DNA of 64,000 nt from Congeria kusceri. Lineage: Eukaryota; Mollusca; Bivalvia; Myida; Dreissenidae. The notes beneath the pieces were generated by a model that saw nothing but the letters and a program-made list of their open reading frames with translations, did not search any database and was not told where the DNA came from. Where the stretch lies: assembly GCA_027627225.1 (NCBI GenBank), contig JAPFQT010000155.1:405001-469000 (forward strand), given 5' to 3'. A program made the translations under genes and the position numbers. Each line of letters starts with the position of its first letter. Position 1 is the stretch's first letter. Below, one piece after another: positions 16,508-24,372 of the stretch.

Positions 16508-19500
16508 ATGAATCAGTTTTTGTCCATTATGAGTCGTTTAGATAACATTCCAACTACGAATGTCGATCTAAGCGCAGAAAATATTTACCAAGAGATACGA
16601 AACACATTTTTAGCTAGTAGGCCAATCGATGTTCAATTGCCTACAACTAATGCCAAACATCATTTGAACGTAAATACAAAACCAAACCGAGTTCATCCTC
16701 ATCCAGTTGAGTTGAAAACTAGTAGTGTAAACGTTGCATTAGATGACAACAATGATTTCAAATCAGTGTTTCGAAAACAAGCCAATGAGTACGTTCACGA
16801 CTGGATGACTTCTGTACAACAAACTAAAACACAACTAGCAGATAAACACACTCAAATACTTGACCAACAACCATTGTCAAAACCTGACCATGGTTCTTTT
16901 TCACAAAACGACAGTTCATCAACACTCCAAGCATCCTCCTCTTCATCTACCATTTCAGACGACATCAATTTTGAAACAAAAGAGGCTAATGCGGTTACAG
17001 AAAACACCACTGATAACAAGTTTTCAAGCACAGATTTACCAGACACAAGTCAAACAAAACAATGTCAATCACTACAAGAAAACGATACACCGTATAAAAA
17101 ATCAGCATGTTCGAACATACAAACTCAGGCGATCGAAGATACAACTTTAAGAGAAAACACTACAACACATACGGTTGTACAAAACGTGAATTCACATGTT
17201 ATCGACGATACAAATATCTTACAGAAAACTAGAAGTGACGATCCACCTATTGCAAGAAAACCTAGGAAACGTAAAAATGACAGCTCTTTACAACTATCTG
17301 GTAGAATGTCCCATAAAGTGAAAATACCTTCGAAAACTGACGAAACACCAGTGAATTTATTACCCACGCCAATTGAAATCGATTCGTCAACAAAAGAGCC
17401 TCCTATTAAAAGAAAACATGCAACTCAACAAAAAACTCGTGCGAATTTAAATTTCAAAGTTCGAAAAAATGCAAAAAAGCAAACTATAGAGTCTCAAGGA
17501 TCAAAAAACACAAACCCATTAATTGAACTGATTCCAAAACAGTTACACGTAAACACTCAGTCGTGTAATGATAAATATCTGAAGTACATAATACGTTCTT
17601 TGCTAAAACTGGTCAACGACAAATCTGACAAAAATAAAGGTTCTTGCACTCTAGAAGCTGATAAATCCATTGTCGAAACCATAGAGCGTGTGACTAAAAC
17701 TGACGTCAATGATATTCAGTCTCAAACAAAAGAACTGAAAGAACAACAATCATCCTTATGTAACGCAATCGAACAATTACGAGAAGTGTCCAAAATATAC
17801 TCCGATATCACTAAGCTGAAAGGACAACAGAAAGAGTGTAAACAGGATGAAAACATTCAATCTAAAATAGAAACCATGCAAATGGAACACGATCTAAAGT
17901 TGAACCAAATACAGTCTTCTATTGCTATCGCCGAAATAAATGCCAAAATTCAAGCACATGATGTCCAATCCAAATACGAGCTAGGTTTGGGGAAACTGAA
18001 ATTAGAAGAATGGAAAGCTCAACTGCAAAGTGTTCTTAGTAGGGAAACTCAAACACAGACCCAGTCTCACGACTTTCAGGTGATGAAAATGAGAGCTGAG
18101 ATCGAGAGAGAGAAGCAACAGCAAAAAGATTGGTATGTTGCACAGGAAAGTGAACGTGAACGTATTTTCAAAAAGGAGTTGCAAGATATTCAACATAATC
18201 AAGTCATACAAAAGGACAATATTGAAAAACAGTTCAAACAATTTCAGGAACAACAACGACAAGACCACGAAGCGAGATTAAAAGAACGAGCAGAAATGTT
18301 TGCCATTGAAATGCAGAAACTGAAGTCTGAACAAGCCCTTTTCATTGAAGAACGACAGAAGATATTTGCGCGTGAAATCGAGAAGGACAGGCAAGATTAC
18401 GAGGTACAAATGCTAAAAATCAAGGAGGATTTCAACAGAGACAGAGATGAACGTAAACGATTAGCAGAAGAACTTTCGCAAACGAGATCGCAGAATTTCG
18501 AAAGAGAAATGGAAAGAGACAAGATGATGTTTTCTGTCGACATGTGTAAAATAAAACATGAGTTTGAGGAAAGGATGCGTTTGATACAAGAATCTTCCAA
18601 CTTTGAGAAAGAAGGTAGGAAGCAACAATTTTCCTCGGAATTATTGGATAGAAAGCTGCAAACAACACACGCTCTTGCAAACCAAAAAGATAACATGGAA
18701 AAATATAAAGCTGATTTGATGGCGCAAATCAAAAACAGACAAATAGACAAACAAGACGAAAATGAAAAACTGAAGCTACAAATGAAAATGGCAGAATATG
18801 AACTCAAATTGCAAGACGCGACTATGAAGGCTTCTTCTAACAAATACCTGTTTAAGCTCATACCTAGTCCGGTTACGGCATTTGAATATCAGTTGGAAAA
18901 ATCAGCAGAAACGGCACCTTACTCGGTCATTCGAACATTTGAACAATTATGGAATGTGCAATACGAACAATCGTTGGACATACTCAGACTCAATAAACTC
19001 AAAAGGGAACTGGCAACCTGTGCGAAAAAATCTGTTGAAAATCATTCATCTTTTGCAACATATTTATCTCAAGATGTTCCAAACTGGATGTTAAACACGA
19101 GATTAAACTACTGCGCTTATTTTAAACGACCGGGAATGTTCATGTTTAAAACTGCACCTAATTTTGTTCATTCTCGCAAACCATTGACTGAGATTCAGTT
19201 AAAACAAATTGATATGCGACGCGAAATAAGTGGCCACGTAGTGGAGTTTTCAGTTCCTAGATACACTGTTTATGAGAATCACCTTATTGACAATTTAGAG
19301 TTTATGACCACTCAACTTGTTTTCCCACAAAATACACAGTATAACGTTGATGTATCGTTAATTGATAGTGCTCTAGTAAATGGTATGGTTATCTCGCTTC
19401 CAGAACTGAATACTGGGGGTGTGAGTGTTGAACAGCAAATGTTCGCAAGTTCCATATGTAAAGATTCTCAATTGCCAAAGCGATCGAGACCTATCTACAT

Positions 19501-19567
19501 AACTGACAATACAAGCGAAGCAAACAAGCGAGGTCAAAACTCTACAGGTGTTCAATTGTTTGTATAG
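16508..19567 (+). CDS. Very long Gln/Lys/Glu-rich coiled-coil protein, 1019 aa (tegument-like)
   Basis: 1019 residues from the ATG at 16508. Residues 1-250 are Ser/Thr/Gln/Asn-rich and disordered, with many potential phosphorylation sites. A basic cluster near 250 (Arg-Lys-Pro-Arg-Lys-Arg-Lys) looks like a nuclear signal. Residues about 380-780 form a long coiled coil dominated by Glu, Lys, Gln and Arg. The last 230 residues are a folded, mostly beta-rich domain with Tyr and Pro. This order (disordered N-terminus, long rod, folded head) suits a large tegument or scaffold protein. No enzyme motif is visible. Frames on the opposite strand inside the rod (for example 18397-18861) are low-complexity shadows. 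Confidence 0.75.
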   Translation: MNQFLSIMSRLDNIPTTNVDLSAENIYQEIRNTFLASRPIDVQLPTTNAKHHLNVNTKPNRVHPHPVELKTSSVNVALDDNNDFKSVFRKQANEYVHDWMTSVQQTKTQLADKHTQILDQQPLSKPDHGSFSQNDSSSTLQASSSSSTISDDINFETKEANAVTENTTDNKFSSTDLPDTSQTKQCQSLQENDTPYKKSACSNIQTQAIEDTTLRENTTTHTVVQNVNSHVIDDTNILQKTRSDDPPIARKPRKRKNDSSLQLSGRMSHKVKIPSKTDETPVNLLPTPIEIDSSTKEPPIKRKHATQQKTRANLNFKVRKNAKKQTIESQGSKNTNPLIELIPKQLHVNTQSCNDKYLKYIIRSLLKLVNDKSDKNKGSCTLEADKSIVETIERVTKTDVNDIQSQTKELKEQQSSLCNAIEQLREVSKIYSDITKLKGQQKECKQDENIQSKIETMQMEHDLKLNQIQSSIAIAEINAKIQAHDVQSKYELGLGKLKLEEWKAQLQSVLSRETQTQTQSHDFQVMKMRAEIEREKQQQKDWYVAQESERERIFKKELQDIQHNQVIQKDNIEKQFKQFQEQQRQDHEARLKERAEMFAIEMQKLKSEQALFIEERQKIFAREIEKDRQDYEVQMLKIKEDFNRDRDERKRLAEELSQTRSQNFEREMERDKMMFSVDMCKIKHEFEERMRLIQESSNFEKEGRKQQFSSELLDRKLQTTHALANQKDNMEKYKADLMAQIKNRQIDKQDENEKLKLQMKMAEYELKLQDATMKASSNKYLFKLIPSPVTAFEYQLEKSAETAPYSVIRTFEQLWNVQYEQSLDILRLNKLKRELATCAKKSVENHSSFATYLSQDVPNWMLNTRLNYCAYFKRPGMFMFKTAPNFVHSRKPLTEIQLKQIDMRREISGHVVEFSVPRYTVYENHLIDNLEFMTTQLVFPQNTQYNVDVSLIDSALVNGMVISLPELNTGGVSVEQQMFASSICKDSQLPKRSRPIYITDNTSEANKRGQNSTGVQLFV

Positions 19568-19590
19568 ATGTATTATCTTCCGTGATACAA

Positions 19591-19596
19591 AATAAA
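19591..19596 (+). terminator. AATAAA polyadenylation signal
   Basis: AATAAA 24 bases after the stop of the gene at 16508-19567 and 35 bases before the polymerase ATG. Confidence 0.55.
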
Positions 19597-19630
19597 CTCG
19601 AAAACTCAGTATGTGTCATTCTTTTGAAAG

Positions 19631-22600
19631 ATGGAGTACTTGTACGTACACGACATCTTAACAACAACTGTTTTGAACAAATTCCTATTTCAGTATTGGT
19701 CTGTTAACAAAATTGACTTGAACGATATAGCAGAACATATACGAGTGCATATAACGCAGCACCCGAATGCCTCAACCGAAGTTGCAATACTTCAATGTTA
19801 CGAATGTGATTCTCTTGGTAATGTGAACCAGACTATGAAACAGTTAGTAACAGTCATTGGTGAGCAGTATACCCACTATGTTTTAGATCCGGACGGATCA
19901 CATGTGAAGTACTTAGCTACAGCAGATGAGTTCAACGTGAACTTGAAACAGTACACCGAGCGGCGATTTGAAAAGGAATGTTTCTTTTCCGAGAAAGACA
20001 GTAGCAAAAGGGTTGTCGAACTAGTAGAGAATAAGAGAAAAGTGTACGGAAATTCGCACAAATTCATCAATGAATTCTGCTACAATCTATATGAAGAGTA
20101 CATAGAGGAGTCTGAATTCAAAGGTCGTTTAATTGAAAAGCCATCTGGGTTCCCTTTCCCATTACTGATGAATGCTTCGATGATTGCTAAAGAGACAGTT
20201 GTATTTGGCTCTGCAAAATCCATACGAATAGTCAATGATTCAAACATCAACCATTATTCGTATGAACACAAAAGCCTAGCTTTCGATATAGAAACGATAA
20301 TGGTTGATAGTACTGGTAGTAAAAAGGACTGCGAAATTATCCAGTTGAGCGCGACATACCAAGAAGGGAAATGCTTGCGCCGGGTAATCGGCATTACAAT
20401 TGGCGAAGCAAACACAGACCCTGCGTTTTATAGTTTTACACATCATCATCAATACTTTGAAGATACATTTCCTGAAGTTGAGATAATTTGCGTGAAAAAC
20501 GAAAAACAGTTGATAGAAGCGTTCATTGATATCTGTACTGACGTGAAACCCGATTACTTTGCTGGGTATAATGTTTTGGGTTTTGATTTCCAGATTCTGA
20601 TGATGTCTGCTGAACGCCATAAAATTCCATTGTATGATCGGATAGCCCATATGTGTGGGTTTTACAAACCAATATCGTTCAAGAAATCAGACCGATCAGA
20701 AATTCGCCAGTTTGAAATAAACTACAATACGTTCCCTGGCATACTTATTAACGATTTGTACCGATGTCACAAAGGTGAAAAACTTGACGAGCTCGCCAAG
20801 CAATCCTTTGGTGTTGGTAAAGAAGATGTCTCTTACACCGATATACCGAAACTGTTCTATTCTAGCAACATTATGGACAGAAGTAAGCTCCTCAAGTACA
20901 ACATAGTCGACTCTCTTCTGTGTGCCGCATTAATCAACACAACAGATAACTTTGCATCGTATACGTTTTTCGTTGTGTCATCAGATACTGCAAAAGTTCC
21001 ACATTCGCAGTTTTTCAATATGCAGAAAACAACAATGATAACGCCTATGGTCTATTATCGATACAAAAAGAAAAACTTGCTACAAGATCTAAAAATCAAA
21101 CCTTCGTCGGAAAACAACCGTTTGGTAGTTTCCGATATTCTGAAATACTTTTTGTACAATGACAAGGATGTGTGTATTCCAGTGGCGAACGAGCTGATTG
21201 ATCAATTCAAATCCGGAGAAATCAAAACGAAGACGATCAGAAACCACCACGATTTCAATATTCACCATGATTCGGCTCAAAGCATTGATTTTGATTTGGC
21301 TTTGAAGATTTTGGATGAACAAATACAAGCAGCCAAGAAGAAAAATGCAAAACACGGCACTTATTATTACACGCTTACGCATTTGCTTCTGTACGTACGG
21401 TTTCTTACAGAACCAACCACGAAGCGGTTTGATATGAAACGTTTATGCGAAGAGTACTTTAAATACGAACAAGTTGGTCGCTATTCCATAAATCTGAAGA
21501 AGCGGAAAACAATAGACGTACTAGTAGAAGAAGAAAAATCCATGTATGTTGAATTCACTCGTTTTATTGAACATCTCGCAAGCATCAGGTTGTACAAAAC
21601 TCACACTGTGAAAAACATTTTGTCAAATTACATGGACAATGAAATGTCAAACACCAAATACAAAAAACAAGTGGAGCATTTTGCATATTACCTAAACAAA
21701 GACAAAGACGGATATTTAGACAATGGTTTGATGACCGTGATTAAGGCGTATAAAGATGCATGTGTTGGACAGCGATTCACAGACGAGTATACATCGAATA
21801 CATTCTGTGAAGAGGTGTATAGACGCATCGGTAATAACTTGCTGATGAAATTCGACAAACCATATACTTATGACGGTGCTTATGTTTACTTGCCAAACAA
21901 AGGAGTTGAATTTGAAAACCCAATATGCTGCTTAGATTTTTCAAGCATGTATCCATCAATCGCTTTGAGCTCAAACATGGGACCAGAAACGATTGTCACT
22001 CTAAACACTATCATACGAAACAAACTCATCACTGGGGAAGATTACACGGCGGTGAATATTTACTCACGCGACGACCACAGAAATATCAGTTTGAATCCGT
22101 TATCTAAAACCGAAGCAGACAAATGCTACGTTTTTTTTCTTACTCGCAAGCACGTACAATCCATAACCTGCGATGTATGGGGAAATCTACTAAACGATCG
22201 CTTGAAATACAAACGTTTGATCGGCACATATTCTAACGTCAGGGATAATATGCTTGTTGAAGAGAAAAGCAACACACTCAAAATCGTAGCTAACTCTGTC
22301 TATGGTATTCTACCTTTGATTGGGTTATGGAAAATCAGCGCATGTGTCACATCGACGGGAAGACAGCACATTCAACGAGTCGGTTGGTATATTCAGGAGA
22401 CTCGAAATGGTACAATTGTATATGGTGATACAGACTCGGTTATGTTTCATTTTGGTCTTAACACACAAGAACTTTGTGACTCGTTCGAATCATTCATATC
22501 GAAAGGATGGTTGCAAGAGTCAGATAGAACATCGATTGATATATACAAGGATGACCCCTACAAGCAGGCTTGTTTCATATCGGCCGCATTATCAAAGCGA

Positions 22601-23479
22601 CTGGCAAACGAGCTAAACGAAATGCATATCAAACAACCACAACGGGCCATTTATCATCCTCCTAGTAAGCTAGAACACGAAAAGGTTATGTTACCATTCG
22701 TGATATTCGGCAGAAAACACTATTTCGCAAAAGTTGTAGATACGGATAAAAACGACGCCCATATCATCAGAGGACTCGAAGTGCGAAGAAGAAATCGTTT
22801 GAAGGCAACTGAGATTGTTGAGACTACAATGTTCAAAGACTTGTTACAAAGAAACCCAAACACATTTGGAACGTTTAGTGTTGCTAATGCAATTGTAGTT
22901 GCCTTGTTAGATGGAAGTATAGATCTGAGCCTCATTTCGTCAAGAAAAAAGGTGTCGGTTGCTCAAAACCGAATGAATGTAAAGGATGCGGGTGTCGAAC
23001 TGTTCAAGAAAATGAGAGATCGTGGTGAAATTGTTGAGACCGGAGGTTTGGACAAACTGTCAATCGATGTTATAAAAGTTCGAAACTCAACGTCTGGCGT
23101 GAAGTATGACTCGCTATCAAATCTGCAGTCATTGCAGGCGAACAAACACAAATTAGACTTGGATAGCAAAGCTGTTGTAAAACAAATTTTGAACGAAGTT
23201 GTGAAAATCATGGCAGTTGTACACACGCCAGAAACGTTTACGTATTACGGAAATTTGATAAAACTACAAACAGAAGCCAACCCAGACAGACAACGATTCG
23301 AAGACTTCAGACGACCAGAGTGTGCAAAAAAATCCATATATAAGGACGTTCCTTCGAATTCAACAAATAACACTCTCCACAATTACTTCCAAATAACTTT
23401 GAGTGTAGAAAAAAGAAAGTGTACCAGTGAATCAAATAAATCTGAAAAACGTTTGAAGCAGATGACATTACCATTTTAG
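19631..23479 (+). CDS. Family B DNA polymerase catalytic subunit
   Basis: 1282 residues. The 3'-5' exonuclease is present: Exo I Phe-Asp-Ile-Glu near 218, Exo II with Asn near 314 and Phe-Asp near 318, Exo III Tyr-x3-Asp near 423. Polymerase motif A (Asp-Phe-Ser-Ser-Met-Tyr-Pro-Ser-Ile) is near 768, motif B (Lys-Ile-Val-Ala-Asn-Ser-Val-Tyr-Gly) near 884, and motif C (Tyr-Gly-Asp-Thr-Asp-Ser) near 930, all with catalytic Asp residues intact. It is the replicative polymerase, HSV UL30 type. The last residues (Gln-Met-Thr-Leu-Pro-Phe) look like a short PIP-type motif and may bind a sliding clamp. The next gene starts only 8 bases after the stop. Confidence 0.97.
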   Translation: MEYLYVHDILTTTVLNKFLFQYWSVNKIDLNDIAEHIRVHITQHPNASTEVAILQCYECDSLGNVNQTMKQLVTVIGEQYTHYVLDPDGSHVKYLATADEFNVNLKQYTERRFEKECFFSEKDSSKRVVELVENKRKVYGNSHKFINEFCYNLYEEYIEESEFKGRLIEKPSGFPFPLLMNASMIAKETVVFGSAKSIRIVNDSNINHYSYEHKSLAFDIETIMVDSTGSKKDCEIIQLSATYQEGKCLRRVIGITIGEANTDPAFYSFTHHHQYFEDTFPEVEIICVKNEKQLIEAFIDICTDVKPDYFAGYNVLGFDFQILMMSAERHKIPLYDRIAHMCGFYKPISFKKSDRSEIRQFEINYNTFPGILINDLYRCHKGEKLDELAKQSFGVGKEDVSYTDIPKLFYSSNIMDRSKLLKYNIVDSLLCAALINTTDNFASYTFFVVSSDTAKVPHSQFFNMQKTTMITPMVYYRYKKKNLLQDLKIKPSSENNRLVVSDILKYFLYNDKDVCIPVANELIDQFKSGEIKTKTIRNHHDFNIHHDSAQSIDFDLALKILDEQIQAAKKKNAKHGTYYYTLTHLLLYVRFLTEPTTKRFDMKRLCEEYFKYEQVGRYSINLKKRKTIDVLVEEEKSMYVEFTRFIEHLASIRLYKTHTVKNILSNYMDNEMSNTKYKKQVEHFAYYLNKDKDGYLDNGLMTVIKAYKDACVGQRFTDEYTSNTFCEEVYRRIGNNLLMKFDKPYTYDGAYVYLPNKGVEFENPICCLDFSSMYPSIALSSNMGPETIVTLNTIIRNKLITGEDYTAVNIYSRDDHRNISLNPLSKTEADKCYVFFLTRKHVQSITCDVWGNLLNDRLKYKRLIGTYSNVRDNMLVEEKSNTLKIVANSVYGILPLIGLWKISACVTSTGRQHIQRVGWYIQETRNGTIVYGDTDSVMFHFGLNTQELCDSFESFISKGWLQESDRTSIDIYKDDPYKQACFISAALSKRLANELNEMHIKQPQRAIYHPPSKLEHEKVMLPFVIFGRKHYFAKVVDTDKNDAHIIRGLEVRRRNRLKATEIVETTMFKDLLQRNPNTFGTFSVANAIVVALLDGSIDLSLISSRKKVSVAQNRMNVKDAGVELFKKMRDRGEIVETGGLDKLSIDVIKVRNSTSGVKYDSLSNLQSLQANKHKLDLDSKAVVKQILNEVVKIMAVVHTPETFTYYGNLIKLQTEANPDRQRFEDFRRPECAKKSIYKDVPSNSTNNTLHNYFQITLSVEKRKCTSESNKSEKRLKQMTLPF

Positions 23480-23487
23480 GTGACAGC

Positions 23488-24372
23488 ATGCTGTTTTTGT
23501 GGTTATTGTATATGATCCTGTTAAATGAAGTGAAATGTTCCAAATTCAATTTCTTTGTTGAGCATACACCAAATGATAAAACAATACAATACTGTACGTG
23601 TCTACAAAATTGCAACGACAATGACACATTGTTTGGTCTAGTGATTGACAATAAATGCTATCATATGTCAGAAGCGTTACCATCTTATCGCATGATATAT
23701 TCTCGCCCACTTCATCCTTTGAATTTCAAATTTTCTGAAATAGTACATATGTTAACGTGGCAAATGTTCAAACTGACAGGCAAAACTCATATAGGGTTGA
23801 AAACAAGTAGGTTTTCCGACGCGATGTTCAGACTACCTTCTTTACCAATACAGAGATTGAAATGCCCAATATATGAAATCCAGACCAACATATTACTGGA
23901 TGATGCTTATTGTCAACGGCGTTATGAAATATTCGAATCACAACCTACGCTCTACAACGAGGTGGCAGTAAAAGTAGACATGAACGAATTCTTAGATTCA
24001 TATACCAATGATACAGGTTGCTTATCGTTTCAATATTCGGATGCAGTCGATGAGTATGTACAGATAAACAGTCAAGAAAAGTACCATCAAATGTGCAATC
24101 TTGTGTTCAAACAAGCAAAAACAAGTCGACATTGGTTTTATAAGTACAGTGCGTTTATTGTGAACTTTGATCCAACAAACATATCATTAACAAACGAATA
24201 TTTTATGCATATACCGGATCACACATACTACAAATCGCCCAGTGGTTGCCACATTGTAGTCTCTAAAGTGGGCAAGATATTTCAACAACCGTCGTGTGAA
24301 GAAGCAGAACGGGTTTATAGGAAAAACATTCTTCAGAAACTGAGTCCTACCAGACTTATCGAGAATTGCTGA
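23488..24372 (+). CDS. Secreted glycoprotein, paralogue of 6148-7779
   Basis: 294 residues. The first 17 residues are a signal peptide. A Cys block follows at once (C36, C38, C42, then Gly50 and C57-Tyr), matching the block at C182-C201 of the protein at 6148-7779. Further similarity runs on: a Cys-x4-Ile stretch with acidic residues, a block ending Ile-Val-Asn-Phe-Asp-Pro, and a Phe-Gln-Gln-Pro-Ser region that parallels Tyr-Phe-Pro-Ser in the relative. There is no transmembrane helix, so the product should be secreted or bound to another glycoprotein. It starts 8 bases after the polymerase stop. Its stop (24370-24372) directly abuts the stop of the convergent gene at 24373. Confidence 0.75.
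   Translation: MLFLWLLYMILLNEVKCSKFNFFVEHTPNDKTIQYCTCLQNCNDNDTLFGLVIDNKCYHMSEALPSYRMIYSRPLHPLNFKFSEIVHMLTWQMFKLTGKTHIGLKTSRFSDAMFRLPSLPIQRLKCPIYEIQTNILLDDAYCQRRYEIFESQPTLYNEVAVKVDMNEFLDSYTNDTGCLSFQYSDAVDEYVQINSQEKYHQMCNLVFKQAKTSRHWFYKYSAFIVNFDPTNISLTNEYFMHIPDHTYYKSPSGCHIVVSKVGKIFQQPSCEEAERVYRKNILQKLSPTRLIENC

Noticed and set aside
18397..18861. 154-codon minus-strand frame inside the coiled-coil gene
   Set aside because: It is the complement of a Glu/Lys/Gln-rich rod, giving a Ser/Phe/Leu-rich shadow.
20276..20650. 124-codon minus-strand frame inside the polymerase gene
   Set aside because: The polymerase exonuclease motifs are on the other strand; no support for this frame.
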